A DNA stretch of 64,000 bases from JAMZMI01 sp039944535 (GCA_039944535.1 JBDUYP010000004.1:248001-312000), one strand, 5' to 3'. Numbered from the stretch's first letter, positions 8,703 to 17,533 are shown. Made by a program: numbers and translations. Notes: generated by a model not told the origin, from the sequence alone.

Positions 8703-8887
8703 CACTTGCTTTTTGCCGTAGCTCGAAGTTTGTGCCAATCTACTGTTTTGATGCCTCTCAGAGCCCCCTCGGGTATCCGAATCTTCTCTGCGACGAGCTT
8801 TCTGAACTTCGACATTAGGTGCCGTAGCGATCTATTGTCTTCCCTTCTTCTGCCCGGGAACCGAAGTTTCAGCTTCATATCCCTCAA
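8702..8887 (-). other. Short transcription unit: small basic ORF or structured RNA
   Basis: Two readings fit. (1) A 61-residue, very basic protein (MRDMKLKLRFPGRRREDNRS...) ending exactly at the terminator. (2) A non-coding RNA: the stretch is richer in G+C than its flanks, uses codons rare in the neighbouring genes (CGG, GGG, CTA, ATA, CCC), and has internal symmetry. tcgaagtt (8723-8730) is complementary to aacttcga (8806-8813), gaag/cttc forms a hairpin at 8863-8876, and gccgtagc occurs twice (8715-8722 and 8821-8828). I find no clear promoter and no match that I can name. I favour an RNA slightly because of the codon usage. Confidence 0.4.
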
Positions 8888-9080
8888 TTGGTAGTTCTAA
8901 GGTAGGTGTATAATTAAGATTTGCAAAGTTTTTGTCCTTCCACTTCTCCACCACTTTTGCACCGGTTAATACCATACTTTTACACGTGTTTACGAACAAG
9001 ATATCCACAATTCAGGATAAACGTGAAAAATAGAATTGGACTGATGCCATCAGTTCCGCGCAGACCTTATCGGTAAAATG

Positions 9081-9097
9081 ATATGACGTAATCATAT
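9081..9097. promoter_or_regulatory. Inverted repeat upstream of cysE (possible operator)
   Basis: ATATGA (9081-9086) and TCATAT (9092-9097) are perfect inverted arms with a 5-nt centre (cgtaa). It lies about 40 bases upstream of the putative -7 box, a usual place for an activator or repressor site. No regulator gene is adjacent. Confidence 0.35.
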
Positions 9098-9123
9098 TCG
9101 ATAAGAAAATGAGAGCATCTACA

Positions 9124-9147
9124 GCGAACATATTTAGTTTTGTTCGC
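9124..9147 (+). promoter_or_regulatory. cysE promoter -7 box inside an inverted repeat
   Basis: TAGTTTTG at 9135-9142 matches the Bacteroidota -7 form TAnnTTTG exactly. It is enclosed by GCGAACA (9124-9130) and TGTTCGC (9141-9147), perfect 7-bp inverted arms. A dimeric repressor bound here would cover the -7 box. No good -33 element is visible, which fits a regulated promoter. The start codon at 9182 is 40 bases downstream. Confidence 0.45.
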
Positions 9148-9181
9148 GTTGAGGTTTAGACTTGCATTTCAAAGCTAATTC

Positions 9182-9991
9182 ATGAGCAATAATTTTATTA
9201 ATCGGGTTTTTCAGGCGCACACAGAATGCCCAGAGTGCCCTCCCAGCAAACAAATCATTGAGTTTTTTGATAAGCTCATGGGTGTTTTGTTTCCAAATTT
9301 CAGCACTACTCCCATTACCGATAAGGCAGAACTAGAGTGCGCCTTTGACTCACTGAGAAAAGAAATGAACATTCTGGTTTTATGCACGGATTCAGAAAAA
9401 AAGGTAAGCCAGTTTTTTGAAAGATTGCCGGAGGTTTATGATGCGCTTCAAAAAGATGTTGAAGCCACATTCAAAGGTGACCCTGCAGCACAAAGCCATG
9501 CAGAAGTGATTCGTAGCTATCCAGGTTTTTACGCTATAGCAGCGCATCGTTTTGCCCACCTGATGCTACAACTCGAAATAGAAAGTTTACCGCGAATCAT
9601 TACTGAAAACGCCCACAGCAAAACGGGGATTGATATTCATCCCGGTGCTCAGATTGGTGCATACTTCTGCATAGATCATGGAACTGGAATAGTAATAGGT
9701 GAAACATCGGTCATCGGAGATTGGGTGAAGATATATCAAGGGGTGACACTTGGAGCTCTGAGTGTGAATAAAGAGGACGCCAAAATCAAAAGACATCCTA
9801 CCATAGAAGACCATGTAGTGATCTATGCAGGTGCCACGATCCTTGGAGGAAGTACAACCGTAGGGAACCACTCAGTGGTAGGCGGAAACGTCTGGCTGAC
9901 CAAAAGCATCCCGGAGAACTCACGGATCTATTACAAAGCTGAAATGCACAATGAAGACAAGCAAGACCTAATCATAGTCAAGCAAAATTAA
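9182..9991 (+). CDS. cysE: Serine O-acetyltransferase
   Basis: 269 residues. It transfers acetyl from acetyl-CoA to L-serine, giving O-acetylserine for cysteine synthesis in the cytosol. An N-terminal helical domain leads to the signature RSYPGFYAIAAHRFAHLM. A left-handed beta-helix of hexapeptide repeats then carries IHPGAQIGAYFCIDHGTGIV with the catalytic His-Asp region, IGETSVIGDWVKIYQGVTLG and HPTIEDHVVIYAGATILGG. The C-terminal tail is longer than in short plant forms and ends IIVKQN, which could dock in CysM. The gene is followed after 2 bases by cysM, so the two steps of the pathway are co-expressed. The length is typical for the Bacteroidota/EpsC-like form. Confidence 0.95.
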   Translation: MSNNFINRVFQAHTECPECPPSKQIIEFFDKLMGVLFPNFSTTPITDKAELECAFDSLRKEMNILVLCTDSEKKVSQFFERLPEVYDALQKDVEATFKGDPAAQSHAEVIRSYPGFYAIAAHRFAHLMLQLEIESLPRIITENAHSKTGIDIHPGAQIGAYFCIDHGTGIVIGETSVIGDWVKIYQGVTLGALSVNKEDAKIKRHPTIEDHVVIYAGATILGGSTTVGNHSVVGGNVWLTKSIPENSRIYYKAEMHNEDKQDLIIVKQN

Positions 9992-9993
9992 TC

Positions 9994-10872
9994 ATGCGAA
10001 TAAGTGATCTAATCGGCAACACTCCACTTGTGGAGGTTAGCAATATCAATACTAAGTCTGGTGTCACCATTTATGCCAAGTTGGAAGGCCAAAATCCTGG
10101 TGGTAGTGTGAAAGACAGAGCGGCCTTCGGGATGATATCAGAAGCTCTGAAGCGAGGCGACATTAAAAAAGGAGACAAACTGGTAGAAGCAACAAGCGGC
10201 AATACCGGTATAGCTCTTGCCATGATCGCTCAGTCGGCTGGACTCAACATGACGCTCATCATGCCGGAAAATTCCACGGCGGAAAGAATCCAGGTTATGA
10301 GAGCATATGGTGCAGAAGTTATCCTCACTCCCGCTGACAAAACCATTGAATACTCTAGAGAGCTAGCTGAGGAAATGGCCGAAAAAGAGGGCTATTTCAT
10401 GCTCAACCAATTTGCCAATCCGGACAATTATGGGATGCACTACAACACCACAGGTCCGGAAATTTGGAGAGACACTGATGGCAAAGTAACTCACTTTGTT
10501 TCTGCAATGGGCACCACTGGCACTATCATGGGGGTGAGTCGATATTTAAAGGAAAAAAACTCAGAGATACAAATCGTAGGAACACAACCCACAGATGGAT
10601 CAAGTATTCCTGGCATCAGAAGGTGGTCACCAGAATTTTTACCCAAGATTTTCGAACCCGCCAGAGTAGATCGTGTGATCGATGTGACGCAGGATCAAGC
10701 CACTGACATGGCCAGAAGGTTAGCCAAAGAGGAATCTATTTTGTCAGGAATGAGCAGTGGAGGTGCCCTTACTGCAGCTCTTCAGGTAGCAAGTGAGATA
10801 GAATCAGGGGTTATTGTTTTTATAGTTTGTGATACTGGCGAGCGCTATTTGAGTTCTGGCTTATTTGAATAA
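9994..10872 (+). CDS. cysM: Cysteine synthase (CysM type)
   Basis: 292 residues. This PLP enzyme makes cysteine from O-acetylserine and sulfide, or S-sulfocysteine from thiosulfate in CysM-type members. The PLP lysine lies in NPGGSVKDRAA; the substrate loop is EATSGNTGIALA; the phosphate-binding glycine loop is MGTTGTIMG. The stretch IPGIRRWSPEFLPKIF and the short length mark the CysM rather than the CysK branch. The ATG is 3 bases after the cysE stop, and a DUF4920 lipoprotein gene follows after 9 bases. The use of thiosulfate is inferred from the branch only. Confidence 0.95.
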   Translation: MRISDLIGNTPLVEVSNINTKSGVTIYAKLEGQNPGGSVKDRAAFGMISEALKRGDIKKGDKLVEATSGNTGIALAMIAQSAGLNMTLIMPENSTAERIQVMRAYGAEVILTPADKTIEYSRELAEEMAEKEGYFMLNQFANPDNYGMHYNTTGPEIWRDTDGKVTHFVSAMGTTGTIMGVSRYLKEKNSEIQIVGTQPTDGSSIPGIRRWSPEFLPKIFEPARVDRVIDVTQDQATDMARRLAKEESILSGMSSGGALTAALQVASEIESGVIVFIVCDTGERYLSSGLFE

Positions 10873-10881
10873 ATTAGCAAC

Positions 10882-11328
10882 ATGAAAACTTCTAACCTAC
10901 TTCTTTTAGCACTCTTCGTGATTTCAATCTCTTGTAATACAGAGAAACAATATCAATCCTATGGGGCACAAATAAATGCCGAGGCGGCTAAGCCTGTTGA
11001 AGTTTTGACTGAAATCAATCCGGAAGAAACAACATCCATCAAGTTAATGGCAACAGTGGATCAGGTATGCCAGTCCAAAGGCTGCTGGATGACACTAAAG
11101 AATGACAATGGGACGCCCATTCGAGTTACATTTAAAGATTATGAATTTTTCGTGCCAAAAGACATATCCGGAAGTTCGGTAGTTGTGGAAGGTGAACTAT
11201 TCAAAAAAGATTTGAGCCCGGATATGGCCAGGCATTATGCCGAAGATGCTGGTGAAGAGTTTGACTCCACGAAATCATACACAGAGTATGCTTTGATCGC
11301 CGAAGGTGTTTTAGTGGCAAAACCATAA
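10882..11328 (+). CDS. DUF4920 lipoprotein
   Basis: 148 residues with a lipoprotein signal (MKTSNLLLLALFVISISC, lipobox ISISC). The mature domain has the DUF4920 pattern: a short beta-rich fold with VDQVCQSKGCWMTL, VTFKDYEFFVPKDISG and VVVEGELFK. The two cysteines and the methionine in CQSKGCWM look able to bind a metal, but this is inference. The function is unknown. The gene starts 9 bases after cysM and is probably the last gene of the cys operon. Confidence 0.85.
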   Translation: MKTSNLLLLALFVISISCNTEKQYQSYGAQINAEAAKPVEVLTEINPEETTSIKLMATVDQVCQSKGCWMTLKNDNGTPIRVTFKDYEFFVPKDISGSSVVVEGELFKKDLSPDMARHYAEDAGEEFDSTKSYTEYALIAEGVLVAKP

Positions 11329-11422
11329 TTTTCACCCAGGATTTTGGTCTATTTATGTAGTTTTTTTGCGGTTTTTGAAGCAATTTGAGGTTTTAATAAA
11401 ATCAAGAAATTACACCCTCAAA

Positions 11423-12334
11423 ATGGATCAGGAATTTAACAGCATTGACCCCTCGTCTCTATCAACCAAAGACCTTCATCATTACCTTCTGGCGTGCGTA
11501 GCTCCTAGACCTATCGCACTTGCCAGCACTATCGACAAAGACGGTAATGTTAACCTGAGCCCATTCAGCTTTTTCAACGTATTTTCAGCTAATCCACCTG
11601 TGCTGATTTTTTCTCCGGCAAGAAGAGGAAAGGATAACACGACCAAACACAGTTATGAAAATGTGAAAGAAGTGGCAGAGGTTGTCATCAACATAGTGAA
11701 TTACCCAATAGCTCAGCGCATGTATGAAACAAGCCTTGAGTACAAAAAGGGTGTGAATGAATTTGACAAGACAGGCTTCACTCCCATCGCCTCTGAAAAA
11801 GTAAAACCACCGCGTGTATTGGAGGCCCCTGTTTCCTTCGAATGTACCGTGGATCAGGTCATAGAGCTCGGTGATCAGGGCGGTGCAGGTAACCTGGTCA
11901 TCTGCCGTGTGCAAATGATGCATATCAAACCTCATTTTCTTGGCGCTGACGGCTTGCCAGATACAACAAAACTTGATTTGATCTCACGAATGGGTGGCGA
12001 CTGGTATAACCGTGCTTCAGGCAATTCATTATTTAAGATGTCAGACTTATCAGCTACCAAAGGCGTAGGTGTAGAAGGCCTTTCGCAGAGCATTAGAAAT
12101 AGTAATATCCTAACCCATAACGAACTCTCCAGACTCGGAAGTGTTGAACGCTTGCCTAGCATGGATGACGTGGAGAATGCAAAACTCAGCCTGGCTGTGA
12201 AGGAGTTGTTTCTGGAATATGAGACACGTAGAGATATGATCAAAGATGGACTTCACCGTCTTGGAAAGGACTTACTTCACGACGGGCAAACACTTAAAGC
12301 GCTAGCCACGTTGATGATAGTGGATCAAATATAA
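11423..12334 (+). CDS. Flavin-reductase-like FMN-binding protein
   Basis: About 303 residues from the ATG at 11423 (MDQEFNSIDPSSL). The longer frame from 11366 adds a basic leader that lies in A+T-rich untranslated DNA, so I prefer 11423. The domain is the FMN-binding split barrel of the flavin reductase family: LLACVAPRPIALASTIDKDG, SPFSFFNVFSANPPVLIFSP and VVINIVNYPIAQRMYETS. It is probably a cytosolic NAD(P)H:flavin reductase or an FMN-using oxidoreductase. The last 100 residues form a helical extension common in Bacteroidota members. It is followed closely (13 bases) by acetoacetyl-CoA synthetase, so the two may be co-transcribed; no direct pathway link is known. Confidence 0.88.
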   Translation: MDQEFNSIDPSSLSTKDLHHYLLACVAPRPIALASTIDKDGNVNLSPFSFFNVFSANPPVLIFSPARRGKDNTTKHSYENVKEVAEVVINIVNYPIAQRMYETSLEYKKGVNEFDKTGFTPIASEKVKPPRVLEAPVSFECTVDQVIELGDQGGAGNLVICRVQMMHIKPHFLGADGLPDTTKLDLISRMGGDWYNRASGNSLFKMSDLSATKGVGVEGLSQSIRNSNILTHNELSRLGSVERLPSMDDVENAKLSLAVKELFLEYETRRDMIKDGLHRLGKDLLHDGQTLKALATLMIVDQI

Positions 12335-12347
12335 AACCCTCTTTTAC

Positions 12348-14327
12348 ATGTTGCACCCCACCCCAGAAGTCCTATGGACTCCTTCTCAGTCATTCGTTGA
12401 AAAGTCTAACCTGAAGAAATACGAACGTTGGCTCAGTGAAGAAAAGAGCTTGCATTTTTCAAGCTATCAAGAGTTATGGAAGTGGTCAACAGAAAATGTC
12501 GGCGAATTCTGGGAAAGCATTTGGGAGTATTTTGAAATAATCAATCACTCATATCGATATAAAGCCGTATTAAGTGGCGAAATGCCCAGAACGAAGTGGT
12601 TTGAGGGTGCTAAACTTAATTATGCGGAACACGTCTTTCGCAAAAAATCATCTGAACGGCCAGCGTTGATTTTCAAACCTGAAGGCAAGCCTCACATTGA
12701 AATCTCGTGGGATCAACTTGAAAGGGATGTTGCAGCATTCAGATCCTTTTTATTGTCCTCAGGTATTACAAAAGGAGATTGTGTAGCTGGTTTTTTACCC
12801 AATATCCCGGAGACAATTGTTGCTTTTTTGGCTACCAACTCGATTGGGGCCATTTGGTCCTGCTGCTCGCCGGACTTTGGAGTAAGTACCGTTATCGATC
12901 GCTTTGCTCAGATAGAGCCGAAGCTACTTATAGCTACCGATGGGTATGTGTACAACGGAAAAAAGCACAGCAGACTGGAAGAGATAAAAGAAATTCAAAA
13001 ACTCATTCCTTCCATCCGAAATACAGTATTGATCCCGTATATCGAGGAATATACCGACAAATCGTCATTGCCGAATTCATACTTGTGGCAGGAGGCACTT
13101 CTTCAGAAAACCTCGGCTCTTGAATTTGAGCCTGTAGATTTCGACCACCCGATATGGGTTTTATACTCTTCCGGCACCACGGGCAAACCAAAAGCCATCA
13201 CACACTCCCACGGAGGCGTGCTGCTAGAGCATCTCAAGTACATGCATTTTCATAATGATGTAAAGCCTGGGGAGAACTTCTTTTGGTTTACTACCACAGG
13301 CTGGATGATGTGGAATTTCTTGCAGGCAAGCCTGCTAGCAGGTGCCACGGCCGTCCTTTTCGATGGAAGCCCTGGATACAATGGGCTCAACTTGCTGTGG
13401 GATTTTGCAGCAAAACTACCCATCCATCATTTTGGGACGAGTGCGCCATTTCTAACTGCCTGTATGAAAGCGGAGTTGGAACCAAAAACAGAAGGTGACC
13501 TCACAAGACTTAGATCCATAGGATCAACAGGAGCCCCACTCCCGCCGGAGGCATTTGACTGGGTTTATAAATCTGTTTCAAAAGATGTCTGGTTGTGTTC
13601 TATGAGTGGCGGAACCGACGTGTGCACAGCTTTCGTTGGCGGTGTGCCATATGCGCCTGTGCTTAAAGGAAATATTCAGGGCAGGGCGCTGGGTTGCAGC
13701 TTAAATGCTATTGGTGATGAAGGAAAGCCTGTTATCAATTCGCTTGGAGAAATGGTCATAGATAAGCCAATGCCGTCTATGCCAATCTATTTTTGGAATG
13801 ATCTTGACTACAAGCGGTACACGGAAAGCTACTTTGAAAAATTCGAGGGTAGCTGGTGCCATGGCGACTGGATTAAGGTGTTTGAAGACAGCAGCCTGAT
13901 CATACAAGGCAGATCTGATGCCACACTTAACAGAAAAGGGATCAGAATAGGAACAGCGGAAATCTATTCTGTGTTGAACAAAATTGAAGGCATAAAAGAC
14001 AGTTTGATTGTGAATCTGGAATTGGAAAATGGGGAAGACTTTATGCCTCTTTTCATAGTGAAAAATCAGGCCTCAGATCTTGAAACACTTTCTGCAACTA
14101 TTAGGTCAACACTGAAGTCCGAGTGCTCCCCGAGACATGTCCCTGACAAAATCATAGAAGTGTCAGACCTGCCATACACTCTCAGCGGCAAGAAAATGGA
14201 AGTCCCGGTGAAAAAGGTTTTAATGGGGCTGAAAGACGCTAAAGGAATTAATGATGAGTCCATTCGCAATCCGGACGCCATGCGATATTTTAATGCACTG
14301 GATGTTTTGCAACTAATAAATTCTTAG
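12348..14327 (+). CDS. Acetoacetyl-CoA synthetase
   Basis: 659 residues, the usual length for acetoacetate-CoA ligase (AacS), which activates acetoacetate with ATP and CoA in the cytosol. It belongs to the ANL superfamily: the ATP-binding motif is LYSSGTTGKPKAITHSHGG; a core motif is FTTTGWMMWN; the adenine-site region GGTDVCTAFVGGVPYAPV is followed by HGDWI and GRSDATLNRKGIRIGTAEIY. The C-terminal catalytic lysine is in LPYTLSGKKMEVPVKK. The N-terminal ACAS leader (SYQELWKWSTENVGEFWESI) separates it from acetyl-CoA synthetase in pattern. Function is well supported by family; its pathway here is probably ketone-body or leucine breakdown. Confidence 0.93.
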   Translation: MLHPTPEVLWTPSQSFVEKSNLKKYERWLSEEKSLHFSSYQELWKWSTENVGEFWESIWEYFEIINHSYRYKAVLSGEMPRTKWFEGAKLNYAEHVFRKKSSERPALIFKPEGKPHIEISWDQLERDVAAFRSFLLSSGITKGDCVAGFLPNIPETIVAFLATNSIGAIWSCCSPDFGVSTVIDRFAQIEPKLLIATDGYVYNGKKHSRLEEIKEIQKLIPSIRNTVLIPYIEEYTDKSSLPNSYLWQEALLQKTSALEFEPVDFDHPIWVLYSSGTTGKPKAITHSHGGVLLEHLKYMHFHNDVKPGENFFWFTTTGWMMWNFLQASLLAGATAVLFDGSPGYNGLNLLWDFAAKLPIHHFGTSAPFLTACMKAELEPKTEGDLTRLRSIGSTGAPLPPEAFDWVYKSVSKDVWLCSMSGGTDVCTAFVGGVPYAPVLKGNIQGRALGCSLNAIGDEGKPVINSLGEMVIDKPMPSMPIYFWNDLDYKRYTESYFEKFEGSWCHGDWIKVFEDSSLIIQGRSDATLNRKGIRIGTAEIYSVLNKIEGIKDSLIVNLELENGEDFMPLFIVKNQASDLETLSATIRSTLKSECSPRHVPDKIIEVSDLPYTLSGKKMEVPVKKVLMGLKDAKGINDESIRNPDAMRYFNALDVLQLINS

Positions 14328-14352
14328 CAAACATCTACTCTCCCAATCAATT

Positions 14353-14360
14353 TAGGTTTG
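14353..14360 (+). promoter_or_regulatory. -7 promoter element of the pentapeptide gene
   Basis: TAGGTTTG matches TAnnTTTG exactly and lies 35 bases before the ATG at 14395. No clear -33 element is visible at the expected spacing. Confidence 0.4.
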
Positions 14361-14394
14361 TGTTTTTTACCTTAACACCAAAAAAGCATCAAGC

Positions 14395-14967
14395 ATGACT
14401 GAAGGCTATTTCGATGAAGAACACTTTAAGTCTCAAGACTTTTCGACTAATCCTTTGGTCAAAGGAGAATACGAAGGGTGCGTTTTCTTAGGATGTAAGT
14501 TTACCAGGGGCAACCTGACGGATGTGAACTTTATTGATTGCGAATTTGTGGATTGTGATCTATCTAATGTCAAGCTCTCCAATACGGCTTTCAAAAATGT
14601 GTCTTTCAAGTCTTGCAAAATGCTGGGGTTGCATTTTGAGGATTGTAACAAGTTTTTGCTGGAAATGCGGTTTGAAAATTGCACTCTGGATCTTAGCTCC
14701 TTTTATCAACTGAGTTTAAAAAGCACTGTTTTTAAAAATTGCAGTTTGCAGGAAGTAGATTTCACAGAAAGTGACTTTTCCAGAGGTCAGTTGATAAACT
14801 GCGACCTAGCTTCAGCTGTCTTTGACCGCACTAACCTCCAATCGGCAGATTTGAGTTCGGCCACCAATTTCAACATTGACCCAGAAAATAATAACATTAA
14901 GAAAGCAAAGTTCGCTTTAGGTGAACTTCAGGGGTTGCTGAACAAGTATGATATCCTGGTTAAATAG
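14395..14967 (+). CDS. Pentapeptide-repeat protein
   Basis: 190 residues, nearly all of it A(D/N)LXX-type pentapeptide repeats: GNLTDVNFIDCEFVDCDLSN, then FKNVSFKSCKML, CSLQEVDFTESDFSRGQL and FDRTNLQSADLS. These form a right-handed quadrilateral beta-helix. There is no signal peptide. Some pentapeptide proteins protect gyrase from quinolones (Qnr), but the loops that define Qnr cannot be told here, so no function is assigned. The gene has its own -7 element and faces the molybdenum cofactor operon tail to tail. Confidence 0.85.
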   Translation: MTEGYFDEEHFKSQDFSTNPLVKGEYEGCVFLGCKFTRGNLTDVNFIDCEFVDCDLSNVKLSNTAFKNVSFKSCKMLGLHFEDCNKFLLEMRFENCTLDLSSFYQLSLKSTVFKNCSLQEVDFTESDFSRGQLINCDLASAVFDRTNLQSADLSSATNFNIDPENNNIKKAKFALGELQGLLNKYDILVK

Positions 14968-15030
14968 AATCACCCAAACTCGAAACAGCATAATCATGCC
15001 CAATCCTGTGATATTAGAGAAAAACTCATT

Positions 15031-15366
15031 TCACCATTTCTCAACCTCTCCATTTGACACGACATGTCCTGACTTGATTACTGAGGTCATGATGAAAACC
15101 TGCTTAGAATCTAAGTCAAAATGCTTTGCTATCTGTTTGGATAGACTGAGTTGAATTTTCGCAACCTGATCCTCAGACCAGACCGTAGGTAAATAAAGGT
15201 GAATGATCGCTTCATACGACTTGCCTGATTGATTATTTACAGACATCCAGTTGATTGTAATATCCTCAAGCGAAACACCAATCTCAATTGACCAGTCTTC
15301 GGTCAACGCATCGAAAACAGACTGATCGAAATACTTCTCTTTTAAAAAACAGTTTGCAATAGGCAT
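15031..15366 (-). CDS. Small protein of the tautomerase/MIF superfamily (tentative)
   Basis: 111 residues starting MPIANCF, with a proline directly after the initiator methionine as in tautomerases, where Pro1 is the catalytic base. The C-terminal stretch VFIMTSVIKSGHVVSNGEVEKW is similar in layout to the active-site loop of this group. The fold would be a beta-alpha-beta unit of doubled 4-oxalocrotonate tautomerase length. The ATG overlaps the moeA stop by one base (TAATG), so it is the last gene of the molybdenum cofactor operon. No role in cofactor synthesis is known; the assignment is from pattern only. Confidence 0.5.
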   Translation of the reverse strand: MPIANCFLKEKYFDQSVFDALTEDWSIEIGVSLEDITINWMSVNNQSGKSYEAIIHLYLPTVWSEDQVAKIQLSLSKQIAKHFDLDSKQVFIMTSVIKSGHVVSNGEVEKW

Positions 15367-16538
15367 TATGCTGGCAGAATGTACGTTTTTACAAAGTTTC
15401 CTTTCTGATACGTACCTGTTTCTGAGATCAAAACAATCGCATTGCCCAATCCCATGGTGTGCAGCATGGCAGAGCTTTGTCCTTGCAACAGTGTCACCGT
15501 ATCATTCTCTAATCTGGCCTTGAAAAAAATTGGTCGCTCTGATTTCATCACATATTCATGCGCCAAAGGCACTTGAAAGCTGGTCAAACCCATAGAATCC
15601 GCTTTTCCAGCAAGTTTGTGAAGCAATGGCAACACATGAATATAGAAGCACGTAAGCGCCGAAGCAGGGTTTCCCGGAAGGGCAAAAACAAACACATCAC
15701 CTCTTCTACCAAAAAACAGTGGCTTGCCAGGCTTTTGGGCTACTTTATAAAACAGTTCATCAACTCCGTTTTCTTCGAGTGCTTTCTTGACAAAATCATA
15801 GTCCCCGACAGAAATGCCGCCTGAAATCAGCAAAACGTCATTTTGATTCAGCTGCTCTCCTATCCCTTGTTTGATGGCGTCAAAATCATCCTTTATTTGC
15901 AAACTGTTGTTGCAGGAAAAACCAGTTTGAAACAATGCTGCCCGCAGTGTGGGACTGTTTGACTCATAAATCTGACTGTCCATAAGCTGCGCTCCAGGAT
16001 CCACAAGCTCATTTCCAGTTGCGATAATGGATATTTTTGGCTTGGAATAAACCTCCACCTCTTTGAGGCCTAAAGAACTCAATGTAGCTATTACTGCAGG
16101 GGTAACAGTCTGGCCGGAACTAAAAACCACATCTCCCTTTTTGAGCTCACTGCCTTTATTTCTGATGTTCTTTCCTTTGACCACCTCGTCCCCCACAATC
16201 AATTGCAGGTTATTTACAAGTGTCTTTTCCTGCATGATCACGGCAGTCGTATTTTCAGGAACTTTTCCTCCCGTAAAGATCCGCATCGCCTGACCTTCCA
16301 TAAGCCCCTCTTTCACAGCATCTCCTGCGGCTATTTCGCCTATCACATCATAAGTCTCCTGATACCCACAGACTGCATAGCCATCCATGGCCGAGTTGTC
16401 AAAAGGAGGTAAATACAGTGGTGCCCTTATTTCACTGGACAGACAATAACCCAGAGCATCTCTGATCGTCTTTACCTCCACATTTGTGATAAACTCCTGT
16501 GTCGAAATTATAGATTGTGCTTCCTGTATGGAAATCAT
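15366..16538 (-). CDS. moeA: Molybdopterin molybdotransferase MoeA
   Basis: 390 residues. MoeA inserts molybdate into adenylylated molybdopterin, the last general step of cofactor synthesis in the cytosol. Visible motifs are LPPFDNSAMDGYAV near residue 43, GKVPENTTAVIMQEK, GSELKKGDVV, ATGNELVDPG, LLISGGISVGDYDFV (the MPT-binding GGxSxGxxD motif) and FALPGNPASALTCF. The four-domain length is normal. The gene follows moaA by 11 bases and overlaps the next small gene by one base. Confidence 0.96.
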   Translation of the reverse strand: MISIQEAQSIISTQEFITNVEVKTIRDALGYCLSSEIRAPLYLPPFDNSAMDGYAVCGYQETYDVIGEIAAGDAVKEGLMEGQAMRIFTGGKVPENTTAVIMQEKTLVNNLQLIVGDEVVKGKNIRNKGSELKKGDVVFSSGQTVTPAVIATLSSLGLKEVEVYSKPKISIIATGNELVDPGAQLMDSQIYESNSPTLRAALFQTGFSCNNSLQIKDDFDAIKQGIGEQLNQNDVLLISGGISVGDYDFVKKALEENGVDELFYKVAQKPGKPLFFGRRGDVFVFALPGNPASALTCFYIHVLPLLHKLAGKADSMGLTSFQVPLAHEYVMKSERPIFFKARLENDTVTLLQGQSSAMLHTMGLGNAIVLISETGTYQKGNFVKTYILPA

Positions 16539-16549
16539 AATATTGCGAT

Positions 16550-17533
16550 TTATCCGCCTATCGAAACCATGGAGCGGTTTTGCTCATAATGTCCGGACTC
16601 CATTCGCTTCATTCCGTCTCTGGACTTTTTCTTATTAACTATATGACCCAAAATCAATGGTTCCAGCTCTGTTCCTTTTCTAAATGGTGTAAGTAGGTCG
16701 GCCTCTGATGTAGCAAAAAGACAGTTTTTCATCTTGCCATCTGCTGTCAGTCTGATCCTATTGCAATCATCACAAAAGGGATTTGTGATGGTGCTGACTA
16801 TCCCAAAGCTACCTTTGAAACCTTCTATCTGAAAATTTCGGGAAGTACTGTGTTTTGGATTATCCAAAGTTGTGATTTGCCCAAACTTATCTTCAGCTAT
16901 ACGCAGTATATCTTCCTCACTTATGCCTTTGTCCCAACTCCATTTATTGCCTTTGAAAGGCATGAATTCTATAAACTTGACTTCCAGTCTTTCATGTTGA
17001 GTTAATTCTATAAAGTCGTTGATTTCCTGATCGTTAACTCCTTTTATCAAAACCACATTTAGCTTGATATTGAACCCTCTTTTGATTCCGTCTTTCACAT
17101 TGGCCATGATGCGATCATAATAATCGCGTTTGGTGATGAAAGCCATCCTGGTTTTATCCAGGGTATCCAGACTCACGTTGATCGACTTCAAGCCGATCTC
17201 CTCAAAGAGGTCGTAATATTTGTCCAGCAGTATGCCGTTCGTGGTTAGTTTCAGCTTTACTCCCAGGCTGGCCAACTCCTGCATCAAAAACTCAAAATTC
17301 TTGCGGATAAGAGGCTCTCCTCCTGTAAGTCGGATGGTATCAACCCCAAGACCTACAAAGACTTTGGAGATCTCCACTATCTCCTCAAGTTTCATGATAT
17401 TGGGCTTTTCGGTGAGTTCACTCCCTTCCTCTGGCATACAGTAAAAGCACCGCAAATTGCATCTGTCTGTCAGAGAGATGCGGAGGTAGTTGTGAGCCCT
17501 GCCAAACTTATCTATGATTCTTGATTCTTTCAA
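16550..17533 (-). CDS. moaA: GTP 3',8-cyclase MoaA (TTG start)
   Basis: 327 residues. It is a radical-SAM enzyme that starts cofactor synthesis from GTP. The N-terminal cluster motif is DRCNLRCFYCMPEEG (Cx3Cx2C), followed by RLTGGEPLIRKNF. The C-terminal cluster is FCDDCNRIRLTADGKMKNC, and the protein ends in the essential Gly-Gly (SIGG). The start is TTG at 17533, overlapping the moaC-moaB stop as TTGA. It is preceded by AGGAGG nine bases upstream, an unusually strong Shine-Dalgarno sequence for this phylum. The first internal ATG would cut off the first cluster, so the TTG start is firmly supported. Confidence 0.95.
   Translation of the reverse strand: MKESRIIDKFGRAHNYLRISLTDRCNLRCFYCMPEEGSELTEKPNIMKLEEIVEISKVFVGLGVDTIRLTGGEPLIRKNFEFLMQELASLGVKLKLTTNGILLDKYYDLFEEIGLKSINVSLDTLDKTRMAFITKRDYYDRIMANVKDGIKRGFNIKLNVVLIKGVNDQEINDFIELTQHERLEVKFIEFMPFKGNKWSWDKGISEEDILRIAEDKFGQITTLDNPKHSTSRNFQIEGFKGSFGIVSTITNPFCDDCNRIRLTADGKMKNCLFATSEADLLTPFRKGTELEPLILGHIVNKKKSRDGMKRMESGHYEQNRSMVSIGG

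Noticed and set aside
8706..8894. Plus-strand ORF of 62 codons
   Set aside because: The terminator with a T run on the minus strand supports leftward transcription; no start signal or family is seen on the plus strand.
14395..14967. Qnr-type quinolone resistance protein
   Set aside because: Pentapeptide repeats are present, but the loops and dimer end that mark Qnr are not recognisable; only the fold is supported.
16550..17437. Later ATG start for moaA
   Set aside because: It would remove the first iron-sulfur cluster motif CxxxCxxC, so the TTG start is required.
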